From Bacteroidales bacterium (GTDB lineage Bacteria > Bacteroidota > Bacteroidia > Bacteroidales > UBA3824), in assembly GCA_016287995.1 (NCBI GenBank), contig JAEEXW010000009.1, positions 1 through 18,915 of the forward strand: a DNA stretch of 18,915 bases, in the 5' to 3' direction. This document shows, piece by piece, positions 7,960-16,300 of the stretch (position 1 is the stretch's first letter; the number at the start of each line of letters is the position of its first letter). The position numbers were made by a program, and so were the translations under genes. Below the pieces are notes generated by a model, which saw nothing but the letters and a program-made list of their open reading frames with translations, had not been told where the DNA came from and did no database searches.

Positions 7960-10045
7960 CAATCTCCATTTCTTGAATTAAATTTTCCGCACCGCCAAGT
8001 TTGTCTATTAAAAACAAAACGTAGCGTATGTCAACGGAGATGTTCCGGCAGATTTCGGGATTGTAATAAATATCGCTCATTGTGCCTTCCCAACAACGGT
8101 CAAAATTTATTCCGATGAGTTCGCCGTTTGCGTTGATAACTGGAGAGCCAGAATTGCCGCCCGTTGTGTGGTTTGACGCCAAAAAGCATACGTGAATCTT
8201 GCCGTCTGTGTCGGCGTAGCGTCCGTAATCTTTTGACTTGTAAAGATTTTTCAACTTTTCAGGAACGTTGTAATCGTAAATTTGCGGATTGTCTTTTTCG
8301 ATTACGCCGTCAAGTGTAGTGTAATGATTGTAGTATACACCGTCTCTTGGATAGTAGCCGTCAACTTTGCCGAAAGTAAAACGCAACGTTGAATTTGCGT
8401 CCGGAAATTTTATTGTAGCGGGTTGCAATTTCTTTAATAGAGCCTGATATTTTTGCTCAAAATTTTCAGTTTCGGTGTCAAAATTATACGATGCAGCGGC
8501 TATATCGCTGAAATACAGTTTTATAAGATCGTAATAATAATGTATTCCGATGTCTTGTTTTATGATTTCTAAAAATTCAGAAATGTTTTTCTCAAAATTT
8601 TTCTGATTTTTTTGAAGATAGACGTATTTGTTTACAAAATTTTTCAGTCTTGCAGAATCCGACAAAACCGAATTTTTGTAATAATAGTTTATGAAATCTT
8701 CGCTTGTTTTTAGACTTTCAGGCAAAAAATCTGGACACGAGTCGGTATAAATTTTATAAAGTGTTGAAAAAAGTTGCCTTTCCAACGCGCTGTCGCGTGC
8801 GGCAAACAAGTCAACAACTTTTTTTACTGCTTCGTTTGCGTGGGTTACAATTACCTCAGGAGAATCTTCCAAATCTAATTTTGTCAGCGCAAAAGCCTTT
8901 TCGCCGACCTTAAAGGGAAATGTCTGATAAACGGTTTCAAAGAAATACGCATCCGCCATCACGTATTTGTAATTTTCGTCAAAAACCTTTTTGTAGTTGT
9001 CTGTCAGTGTTTTAACCTCTGCGTTGTTGAGCAGCGTTTTCTCGTTTTCAATTTTTTTGTTTACAACGTCAAAACGGTTGAGACCCAAAATCGTGCCTTC
9101 CCATTTTTTCTTTGCGTTTTCTGCGCCTGCGTAAATCGAAGTGTATTGCAACCGTGTTTGACGGTTGGCATCCATTGCTTTTGACATCAAGTCCATTCTT
9201 GACTGACGCGCAAAAATTCTCGCGGGATAGTTTTTGTCTTTGTAGGCCTTTACTGCAAAAGACGGCAAATATTCCTCGGTTGTTCCCGGAAAACCGTAAA
9301 CCATTGTAAATTCATCTTTTTCAACGCCTTTGAGCGAGATTTTGAAATGATGTTTTGGCTTGTAAGGAACGTTGTTTTCGTCGTAACCGCTTGTCGGATT
9401 GTTGTCCTTGTCGGCATAAATTCTGAAAACAGAAAAGTCGCCGCCATGACGGGGCCACATCCAGTTGTCGGTGTCGCCGCCGAAATTTCCGATTGCCGAG
9501 GGCGGTGCGCCAACTAACCGTACGTCGTTGAAATTTTTATAAATAAACAAGTAATAAACGTTGCCTGCATAAAATTTCTCAACAGAATATTCGTATTTGC
9601 CGCCGAATTTTTCTTTGAGTTTTTTTACTTTTGTGTTGCGTGCGTCTTCGTCCAAGGGAAGTTCGGTCATCTGTTCCAAAATCTTGACGTTAAGACCGTT
9701 GCAGGGCAGTTCTTCGCTCATGCTTTTTGCCCAGAAACCGTCCGTTAAGTAGTCGTGTTCGAGGGTTGAGTGTGAGACAATTTCGCCCCTTCCGCAGTGG
9801 TGATTGGTTAAAAGGAGACCTTTGTCAGAGACAATTTCGCCCGTACAGCCGCCTCCGAACCACACAACGGCATCTTTCATGCAGGCTTTGTTGACAGAAT
9901 ATACGTCTTCGGAGGAAAGTTTGAACCCGCCCGCCTGCATGTTTTTTATCTGTGAGCCTACCAAAGCCGGCAGCCACATTCCGCCCTGAGCGAAAACGTT
10001 TAAAGTCAGGGTCAGAGAGACAACAAGTGTAAAAATTTTTTTCAT
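7952..10045 (-). CDS. dpp11: S46-family dipeptidyl-peptidase, DPP11 (Asp/Glu-specific) type
   Basis: A 697-residue serine exopeptidase of family S46 that removes dipeptides from the N-terminus of extracellular or periplasmic peptides. Residues 1-19 are a signal peptide (cleavage after NVFA), and the mature protein starts GGMWLP as in this family. The nucleophile is Ser632 in GGNSGSPV and the catalytic His is His83 in TNHHCG; the triad Asp lies in 203-222 (GDFSVFRIY to YDENN), and by eye I cannot say which. The specificity residue 18 after the Ser is Arg650 (NFDRCWE); Arg at this place characterises DPP11, which prefers acidic P1 residues, whereas DPP7 has Gly. Length is close to the usual ~710. 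Its ATG overlaps the hisIE stop (ATGA), so it is translated from the hisIE message. The dipeptides produced could feed amino-acid fermentation, as known for oral Bacteroidales. Confidence 0.93.
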   Translation of the reverse strand: MKKIFTLVVSLTLTLNVFAQGGMWLPALVGSQIKNMQAGGFKLSSEDVYSVNKACMKDAVVWFGGGCTGEIVSDKGLLLTNHHCGRGEIVSHSTLEHDYLTDGFWAKSMSEELPCNGLNVKILEQMTELPLDEDARNTKVKKLKEKFGGKYEYSVEKFYAGNVYYLFIYKNFNDVRLVGAPPSAIGNFGGDTDNWMWPRHGGDFSVFRIYADKDNNPTSGYDENNVPYKPKHHFKISLKGVEKDEFTMVYGFPGTTEEYLPSFAVKAYKDKNYPARIFARQSRMDLMSKAMDANRQTRLQYTSIYAGAENAKKKWEGTILGLNRFDVVNKKIENEKTLLNNAEVKTLTDNYKKVFDENYKYVMADAYFFETVYQTFPFKVGEKAFALTKLDLEDSPEVIVTHANEAVKKVVDLFAARDSALERQLFSTLYKIYTDSCPDFLPESLKTSEDFINYYYKNSVLSDSARLKNFVNKYVYLQKNQKNFEKNISEFLEIIKQDIGIHYYYDLIKLYFSDIAAASYNFDTETENFEQKYQALLKKLQPATIKFPDANSTLRFTFGKVDGYYPRDGVYYNHYTTLDGVIEKDNPQIYDYNVPEKLKNLYKSKDYGRYADTDGKIHVCFLASNHTTGGNSGSPVINANGELIGINFDRCWEGTMSDIYYNPEICRNISVDIRYVLFLIDKLGGAENLIQEMEIVK

Positions 10046-10632
10046 TCCTGATGACGGCCTTTTAAAATTCCGATTACGTCTTCTATTTTTTTGCCTTTCG
10101 CGCTCAGCAAAACCACCGTATGATACAATAAATCAGCGGCTTCGTTCAAAAAGAGAGAGTCGTTGTCGTTTTTGCTTGCGATAACGAGTTCCACAGCCTC
10201 TTCGCCGACTTTTTTAGCGATTTTGTCAACGCCTTCCCTGAAAAGTTTTGTCGTGTAACTGCCCGCCGGACGCTCAGCGTTGCGTTTGTCGATAAATTTT
10301 TGCAGGTAAGAGAGAAAACCGATGTTGCTTTCCTCAAAATCAAAACACGAGGTTGTGCCTTTGTGACAGGTAGGACCGTCGGCTTTGGCTTTGATTAAAA
10401 TTGTGTCGTTGTCGCAGTCGGTGAAAATCTCCTGAACGTGCAGGAAATTGCCGCTTGTTTCGCCCTTTGTCCAAAGGCAGTTGCGGCTGCGCGACCAAAA
10501 AGTAACTTTTTTGGTTTCGAGGGTTTTTTTGTAACTTTCCTCGTTCATGTACCCTAACATCAGCACTTGAAGTGTCTGATAATCTTGTATAACGGCGGGA
10601 ACAAGACCGCCTTGTTTTTGAAAATCCAGCAT
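10042..10632 (-). CDS. hisIE: Bifunctional phosphoribosyl-AMP cyclohydrolase / phosphoribosyl-ATP pyrophosphatase
   Basis: A 196-residue fusion catalysing the second and third steps of histidine synthesis. The HisI half (about 1-105) shows WSRSRNCLWTKGETSGN, the metal-binding DCDND (Asp72, 74, 76), and Cys89, His90, Cys96. The HisE half (about 125-196) shows the MazG-like helices with GEEAVEL (144-150) and NEAADLLYH. I set the start at the ATG at 10632 (MLDFQKQGGLVPAVIQD), matching the family start. The same frame stays open up to 10848, but that stretch crosses a terminator and the glsB-like gene and encodes no family sequence. A TAACTTTG promoter element lies 21 bp upstream. It is the only his gene here and is coupled by a 4-bp overlap to DPP11. 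Confidence 0.95.
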   Translation of the reverse strand: MLDFQKQGGLVPAVIQDYQTLQVLMLGYMNEESYKKTLETKKVTFWSRSRNCLWTKGETSGNFLHVQEIFTDCDNDTILIKAKADGPTCHKGTTSCFDFEESNIGFLSYLQKFIDKRNAERPAGSYTTKLFREGVDKIAKKVGEEAVELVIASKNDNDSLFLNEAADLLYHTVVLLSAKGKKIEDVIGILKGRHQE

Positions 10633-10652
10633 TTTTTCTTTTAATTTTTTGG

Positions 10653-10660
10653 CAAAGTTA
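10653..10660 (-). promoter_or_regulatory. -7 element of the hisIE-DPP11 operon
   Basis: On the minus strand this reads TAACTTTG, matching TAnnTTTG, 20 bp upstream of the hisIE ATG. No convincing TTTG is present about 20 bp further upstream, which is a T-rich stretch leading into the terminator hairpin. Confidence 0.55.
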
Positions 10661-10676
10661 ACAAAAAAAAGAGAAT

Positions 10677-10714
10677 AAAAAAAACGGGGACTTTTTTTAA
10701 GACCCCGTTTTTTT
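10677..10714 (-). terminator. Bidirectional intrinsic terminator below the GlsB-like gene
   Basis: CGGGG (10685-10689) pairs with CCCCG (10703-10707), flanked by an A-run on the left and a T-run on the right that also pair, with an inner CTT/AAG step. It lies 10 bp beyond the stop of the GlsB-like gene and has the polyU tract in both directions. It separates this gene from hisIE. Confidence 0.85.
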
Positions 10715-10724
10715 AGAACAGTTT

Positions 10725-10964
10725 TTATTTTTTGCCTCTGATAAACGAAACAACGGCAAGAATGATAACCGCGCCGATAATTGCGCTTACAATGTCCCAA
10801 ACCGTACCGGAAGGGAGAACTTTTGCGAGCAGCCATTTTCCGAGCCAAGAGCCCGCCAAACCGACGAGAATGTTGATTATAAGTCCGTTGCCCGAACCTT
10901 TGAAAATCAAACCTGCCAACCAGCCGATAACACAGCCGACGATTAATGTAATGATAATATCCAT
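10725..10964 (-). CDS. GlsB/YeaQ/YmgE-family small membrane protein
   Basis: A 79-residue, very hydrophobic protein of the GlsB/YeaQ/YmgE (transglycosylase-associated, stress-response) family. Three membrane segments are visible: IITLIVGCVIGWLAGLIF (3-20), then NILVGLAGSWLGKWLL, then IVSAIIGAVIILAVVSFIR, separated by short polar turns with the GSGNG loop. The terminal RGKK is likely cytoplasmic. Family members are often induced by stress, but their biochemical role is not known. It has a well-spaced Bacteroidetes promoter (TTTG-N21-TACTTTTG) and a strong terminator, so it is a single-gene unit. Confidence 0.9.
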   Translation of the reverse strand: MDIIITLIVGCVIGWLAGLIFKGSGNGLIINILVGLAGSWLGKWLLAKVLPSGTVWDIVSAIIGAVIILAVVSFIRGKK

Positions 10965-11010
10965 AATTGAACTATTTAAAAGGTTAAAATATTAAAAAAA
11001 ACTTACCGCC

Positions 11011-11043
11011 CAAAAGTACTAAAAAAATCAATTTATTTGCAAA
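11011..11043 (-). promoter_or_regulatory. Full Bacteroidetes promoter for the GlsB-like gene
   Basis: On the minus strand, TTTG (11043-11040) is followed after 21 bp by TACTTTTG (11018-11011), a match to the -33/-7 pair of the Bacteroidetes primary sigma factor. The leader would be roughly 40 nt. This is the best promoter in the window. It begins only 7 bp after the nucleosidase stop. Confidence 0.7.
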
Positions 11044-11050
11044 AAAAAAA

Positions 11051-11794
11051 TCACAAAAAACTTTTTATTATTTTGTCGGTGATTTCCAAACATTGAGCCG
11101 CAGCGCGGAGATATTCCTGATAATACTCTTTGCCGCCGCCGGTCAATGAATCCGAAACTGCCTTTATAAAAAGGCAAGGCACATTGTTTCGTCGGCACGT
11201 TAAGAAAATCCCCGCCGACTCCATTTCGCAAATATCCGCCGAAAATTCCGAATGAAGTTTTTCTTTCGCGCTCTTGTCCGCAACAAATTTGTCGGCGGAG
11301 GCGCATGTTACTTTCCTTAACTCTGGACAAACTGCTAACGCCTTGTGAATCAATATACTGTCAGTTAACAAAAATTCATTTTCAAAGCCCGGATACTGAC
11401 CCTTTTTTACGGGGTCGATTCCGGAAAGGTCAAAGTCGTAATGCACGATTTTTTCAATTACACAATTTTCTGCAAGCGACATTTCCTCTGTCAGCGCACC
11501 CACAACGCCGAAATTTACGACTAATTCAACATCGTAAACATCTATCAAAACTTGTGTTGCGGCGGCGGCAGCAATTTCACCGACTCCGCTGTTAATTACC
11601 AAAAGTGTATAATCTTTGTTTTTAAAACTGTAAACCTTGAAACCGCCTGAGGTTTCTTCTTTTAAGGCTTTACCGTATTTTTCAAAAACGCTTTTTTGTT
11701 CTGAGGCCACCAAAAGCCCTATTTTGCGGTTTTTTGCAGAAAGTGAGCCGCAAAACATAACTGTCAGCAAAAGAAATAATAGAAATCGTTTCAT
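11051..11794 (-). CDS. Signal-peptide-bearing MTA/SAH nucleosidase homologue
   Basis: A 247-residue member of the nucleoside phosphorylase/nucleosidase fold, closest by motif to 5'-methylthioadenosine/S-adenosylhomocysteine nucleosidase. After a signal peptide (1-20, cleavage after SLSA, no usable lipobox), the order is IGLLVASEQKSV (25-36), NSGVGEIAAA (68-77), VNFGVVGAL, HYDFDLSG (118-125), ASADKF, CEMESAG (189-195) and AVSDS (212-216). Glu192 and Asp215 match E. coli Glu174 and Asp197. The position of E. coli Glu12 is Lys34 in an ungapped alignment, with Glu32 two residues before, so activity needs proof. The signal peptide is odd for an enzyme of intracellular SAH and MTA and suggests periplasmic salvage. 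Futalosine hydrolase is an alternative within the fold. Single-gene unit, divergent from the SpmAB-like gene. Confidence 0.82.
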   Translation of the reverse strand: MKRFLLFLLLTVMFCGSLSAKNRKIGLLVASEQKSVFEKYGKALKEETSGGFKVYSFKNKDYTLLVINSGVGEIAAAAATQVLIDVYDVELVVNFGVVGALTEEMSLAENCVIEKIVHYDFDLSGIDPVKKGQYPGFENEFLLTDSILIHKALAVCPELRKVTCASADKFVADKSAKEKLHSEFSADICEMESAGIFLTCRRNNVPCLFIKAVSDSLTGGGKEYYQEYLRAAAQCLEITDKIIKSFL

Positions 11795-11808
11795 AAGTTT
11801 TTTTCTCG

Positions 11809-11816
11809 CAAAAATA
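11809..11816 (-). promoter_or_regulatory. -7 element for the nucleosidase gene
   Basis: On the minus strand this reads TATTTTTG, matching TAnnTTTG, 14 bp before the ATG at 11794. The -33 position is T-rich but lacks a clean TTTG. It lies back to back with the promoter of the divergent gene. Confidence 0.5.
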
Positions 11817-11823
11817 GCAAAAA

Positions 11824-11855
11824 ATTGTGCACCTTAAAAAAAACAGTTATTTTTG
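11824..11855 (+). promoter_or_regulatory. Promoter of the SpmA-SpmB fusion gene
   Basis: ATTG (11824-11827) is followed after 20 bp by TATTTTTG (11848-11855), a near match to the Bacteroidetes TTTG/TAnnTTTG pair. The ATG is at 11877, giving a leader of roughly 15 nt. A second ATG at 11872 is out of frame and reads only four codons. Confidence 0.6.
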
Positions 11856-11876
11856 CCTTAAAAATTAAGAAATGCA

Positions 11877-13106
11877 ATGGTTCTGAATTATATATGGATT
11901 TCGTTTTTTGTATTGGGCTTTTTGGCTGCTCTTTACAGACTTATCGCCTTGGGTGATACTGAAATTTTTTCAAAGATGGTAAGCGGCACTTTTGATTCCG
12001 CAAAAACGGGTTTTGAAATCTCGATTGGCTTGACAGGTGTTTTAACGCTTTGGACAGGACTTTTGAAAGTTGGCGAAAAAGGCGGAATGACTAATTTTTT
12101 AGCGAGAATTTTTGCTCCGTTTTTCCGTCGTTTGTTTCCTGAAATTCCCGAAAACCACCCTGCGATGGGCAGTATAGTTATGAATTTCAGCGCAAATATG
12201 TTGGGACTTGACAATGCTGCAACTCCGCTCGGACTAAAAGCCATGAATCAAATGCAAGAACTCAATCCCGACAAAACCAAAGCCTCAAACGCTCAAATTA
12301 TGTTTTTGACTCTTAACGCTTCCGGTCTGACAATTCTTCCCGTAACGGTGATGATGTACAGAATACAAATGGGCGCGGCGGAGGCTTCTGACGTTTTTAT
12401 TCCGATACTTTTGGCAACGAGCATAAGCACTCTTGCAGGTCTCATAACAGTTTGTATCCGTCAGAAAATCAACATTTTTGACAAAGTAATAATGCTTTAT
12501 CTTGGCGTTTTGTTTTTGGCTGAGGGACTATTGGTATGGCAGTTTTCAAAAATGGACGGCGAAAGTATTTCTGTTGCAAGTTCTTTATTAGCAAACATAA
12601 TTCTGTTTTCGGTGATAATAGCGTTTATTGTCTCTGCGGCGGTAAAGAGAATCAACGTTTATGACGCTTTTATCGAGGGCGCAAAAGACGGCTTTTCGAC
12701 GGCGGTAAAAATTATTCCGTATATGGTTGCAATTTTGATTGCGATAGGCGTTTTCAGAAATTCTGGGGCGTTGGAGTTTTTAACAAACGGTTTGAGTTCT
12801 TTGCTGTCGGTTTTGGGAATTGACACCTCGTTTATTCCGTCCTTGCCGACGGCTTTGATGAAACCTTTGAGCGGCTCAGGCGCACGTGGAATGATGATTG
12901 ACTGTATGAAAACTTACGGCGCGGACTCTTTTGCCGGACGTTTAAGTTGTACGATGCAGGGCGCGGCTGACACCACTTTTTATATTATCGCGCTGTATTT
13001 CGGTTCGGTAGGGATAAAAAATACGCGCTACGCAGTTTCGGCGGGTCTGATAGCAGAGTTTGCCGGACTGATTAGCGCGATTTTTATAGCGTATTTGTTT
13101 TGGTAA
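11877..13106 (+). CDS. SpmA-SpmB fusion, nucleoside-recognition (Gate) membrane protein
   Basis: A 409-residue multi-spanning membrane protein that joins the equivalents of the Bacillus spore maturation proteins SpmA and SpmB. The first half holds the SpmA signature NFSANMLGLDNAATPLGLKAM (about 103-123; shown in part). The second half holds the SpmB signature PLSGSGARG (about 330-338) and QGAADTTFYIIALYFGSVGI (361-380). Each half carries a nucleoside-recognition (Gate) domain, and helices are visible at about 5-25, 48-64 and throughout. Bacteroidetes do not sporulate, so the role is not spore maturation; a transport-like function is only inferred. The gene stands alone on the plus strand and ends 4 bp before the stop of the giant surface gene. 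Length equals the sum of SpmA and SpmB. Confidence 0.9.
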   Translation: MVLNYIWISFFVLGFLAALYRLIALGDTEIFSKMVSGTFDSAKTGFEISIGLTGVLTLWTGLLKVGEKGGMTNFLARIFAPFFRRLFPEIPENHPAMGSIVMNFSANMLGLDNAATPLGLKAMNQMQELNPDKTKASNAQIMFLTLNASGLTILPVTVMMYRIQMGAAEASDVFIPILLATSISTLAGLITVCIRQKINIFDKVIMLYLGVLFLAEGLLVWQFSKMDGESISVASSLLANIILFSVIIAFIVSAAVKRINVYDAFIEGAKDGFSTAVKIIPYMVAILIAIGVFRNSGALEFLTNGLSSLLSVLGIDTSFIPSLPTALMKPLSGSGARGMMIDCMKTYGADSFAGRLSCTMQGAADTTFYIIALYFGSVGIKNTRYAVSAGLIAEFAGLISAIFIAYLFW

Positions 13107-13110
13107 ACGT

Positions 13111-13306
13111 TTATTTAACGCTTACTTTCTTGGTGTTAACTCCTGATTTAACGATGTAAATTCCGCCTTTACTTAGTTGAATTTCCATTCTGTTGGAATC
13201 AGGAGCAACGTTTTTAACAACCCTTCCCGTTAAGTCGATGATAACAATTTCGTTTACAGCATTTTCAACGAAGATTGTTTTTTCAAACGACCAGATTTTT
13301 ACGCTT
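13111..13306 (-). other. Type A T9SS C-terminal sorting domain (coding region)
   Basis: The last ~65 residues show KIWSFEKTIFVENAV, VIIDLTGRVVKNV, ISLSKGGIYIV-type strands (here IQLSKGGIYIVKSG) and end KKVSVK. This is the layout of TIGR04183-type sorting domains, which are recognised by the T9SS and removed on export. It implies the genome has a T9SS, whose genes are not in this window. Confidence 0.85.
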
Positions 13307-16300
13307 GAAAGCGTGATGTCTTCCGTAGCGGTTTCGGGATTGTCCGGATTTTCTATCTGAGGTTCAGGTTCGGGCACAACTACCGATTCAACGCCCGGAA
13401 GTTCTTTAACGTTTTTCCAAGCCTCGCCGCCTTTTGCAAGAAGTTGTGCAACTTCGCCGGATTTGAACTCGGCAGCAGTTTTTGCTTGCGGGGCGTCTGC
13501 GTTCGGGGTGTCGGCTAAATAATAGCAGTTTTCAACATTAGAAACCGTTTCAACTTTGCCGGCAATGCCGTTAACATTTTCAGTGCCTTTTACCTCTGAT
13601 AATGAATAGCAGTTTTCAATTTTGCCTTCTGATTGTCCGCAGATTGCGCCGACATTTTTGCCGCCCGAAATGTAAGAGTCAACAACGCCGAGATTTTTTA
13701 CAACGGCCTCTGAGGTTATCGCGCCGAAAAGTCCGGCGTTGTCCAAAGTTTTGTCGTTGATAAAAAGTCCGCTGATTGAGTGTCCTTGACCGTCGAAAAT
13801 GCCTGCAAAAGCGTTGTCGGCGTTTCCTATCGGCTGCCATTCTGTTAAATCCGTTTCAGATTTTGAAAGTCCAAACAGCCTTAAAACACGTTTTACACAA
13901 TCTCTGTTGATGATTATATTGGCATTCAACGCGCCGTTTGCCTTGGTATCGCCGTGATTGACGTCAAACACAAACCACAACAACTCTTCCAAATTTGAAA
14001 TCAGATAAAAACCGTCTTTGATTTCGGGTTTTGTGTACGGATTTTCAACAACGGGTTCAGGTTCGGGTTCAGGCTGAGGTTCAGGTTTCGCGCTGACGGT
14101 AACTTTTATTTCCGCCGTTTTTTCGTTGTAAACTACTTTCAAAGTCTGTTCACCGATTTTTGAATTGTCAAAACCCGAAATTGTTGCTTTTGATAAATCC
14201 AAAGTGTCAGAAGAATTGTTGTTGTAATAAGCCACAAATTCTCCGCCGTCCGCTGAAAAGGCTTCACCTTCAAGATATTCAACTTTTGTCGGTTGAGTTG
14301 AAATCGCAATTTTAACAAGCGATTTTGCAACAATATTCACTTTCAATTCGGTTTCTTTTTCGCTGTAAACTATTTTCAAAACTTGTTCACCGATTTTTGA
14401 ATTGTCAAAACCCGAAATAGAAACTTTTTCGTCTGTTAAAGCAACTTTTTGAGTTGCTTCGTTGTTGAAAGTAACGGTAATTTCGCCGCCCTCTGCTGAA
14501 AATTCTTCATTTTCAATGTATTCCAATTTTGTCGGTGCAGTTGTCAACTCTATTGAAACAATTTCAACGGCTTTTACGTTGACCTCAAAAGTAGTTTCTT
14601 TTTCAAGATACGTTACTTTTATGGTTTGCTTACCAACGGTTTCTGAATTAAAACCGGAGAGTTTTGCAATTGAAAGTTTTGCGGTTTCTGTTGTCTCGTC
14701 GCTGTAAGTGATGGTTAATTCTCCGTCTGAAATGTTAAGATCCTCGCCTGCAAAGTATTCAGTTTTAGGAAGTTTTGAAATTGTTATGCTCAAAATTTCC
14801 TTGTCGGGAACAACAGTAATATTAAAGGTTGCGACTTTTTCAGAATAGGTAACTGTTATGCTTTGCGCACCGAGTTTTGTGTTGTCTATGTCTGAAATTG
14901 TTACGCCCTCGGCTGTAAATGCAAGAATTTCAGTTGTTTGATTGTTGTAAGTAACGGTGATTTCTCCATCGTCAACGGATAAAACTTCACCTTTTTTGTA
15001 AGTGAGTTTTTCGGGCGATTTTGTTACGCGGATTGACGCAACGGATTTTGCAACAACGTTGATTTTGAAATCGTCAACTTTTTCGCCGTTGTAATTTACG
15101 GTCAAAGTTTTTTCGCCGATTTCAGAATTGTTGAACTCAGAAATTGTTACGTTTTCATTAGAGAGCGGAATATCTTCGGAGGTTCCGTCGTTGTAAGAGA
15201 TTGTAAGTTTTCCGCCGGTCAAGTCAAGGGCAGTGCCTTCAACTACGTTGAGGTTTTTAGGCGCAGTGAGGGCGATGTTTATAACTTTTTTCGGGGCTTT
15301 TGTAAAGTATCCCGGATTTTTCTCGCCGCCGTCAATGTGGGCGTAGGTTGCATCGATAAAGTCTGCGTTGTAGGCAGTGCCTTTGCCGCCGTAGATATTG
15401 TTGCAGCCGTCGAACATATTCTCTGATTCAGTAACATTCTTAGTAGTCCATTTGTCGCCGACATAGATTGTTTGGAGATTACTGCAACCGCCGAACATAC
15501 TACTCATGTACATAACATTGTCTGTATTGAAATTGGAAACATCGAGTGTGGTAAGACTACTGCAACCGCTGAACATATTGGTCATGTTCGAAACAATTTC
15601 TGTTTTGAAATTGGAAACATCGAGGGTGGTAAGACTGCTACAACTGCCGAACATGCCGCCCATGTCCGAAACCTTCTCAGTGTTGAAATTGGAAACATCG
15701 AGTGTGGTAAGACTACTGCAACCGTTGAACATATAATCCATGAACATAACGTACTGAGTATTTAAATTTTCAAGGCCTTTGATTTCCGTCATATTGTTGA
15801 AATACTCAAACCAAAAGGCACACGTAGTAGGATGATAATTTGCGAAAGACTTGTCGATTATCACCTTTTTAACTGTACCCGGATTGTTAAACCGATTATT
15901 GCTTCCAAATATAGCACCTTGTTTATATTCACCATAATAAAGTGTCAGAACGCCATTGTCGTCAAGATAAGCATAGGAGGTGTCCTTGGCTGTTACATTG
16001 ACTTCGTATGTGGTGGTTGCATTTAGTAATTTGACAGTAACAATCTGTTTGCCGACCTTGGTGCTATCGTAACCGCTTGGAGTAATATTGAAACAATTAT
16101 ACGGCAACTGCTGAGCCTCACGATTGTTGAAATTGACGTTTAAAATTCCACTTTGTCTATTGATAGGTTCACCCAAAGTATGTTCGGAATAAGGGTTAAC
16201 GGCAAAATCAATAGATGTTACAGTTGCCTTGGAGTTTCCTTTTTTGGTAAAATAACCCGGGGTATTGTCGCCGCCGTCGATTCGAGCCATTGATGCGTCA

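Noticed and set aside
10633..10848. N-terminal extension of hisIE by 72 residues
   Set aside because: It crosses a strong terminator and the GlsB-like gene in another frame, has no family sequence, and the natural HisIE start (MLDFQKQGGLVPA) is at 10632.
11877..13106. Sporulation gene suggesting a Firmicutes origin
   Set aside because: SpmA-SpmB fusions are common in non-sporulating Bacteroidetes, and neighbouring genes and promoter elements are Bacteroidetes-like.
15529..15762. Regularly spaced 78-bp repeats as a CRISPR array
   Set aside because: The repeats are in frame, protein-coding, contiguous without unique spacers, and fit the DUF285 family pattern.
15472..15765. Plus-strand open frames with a repeated NIECGKTTATAEH pattern
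   Set aside because: They are antisense shadows of the 78-bp DUF285 repeats; the repetition is inherited from the coding strand.
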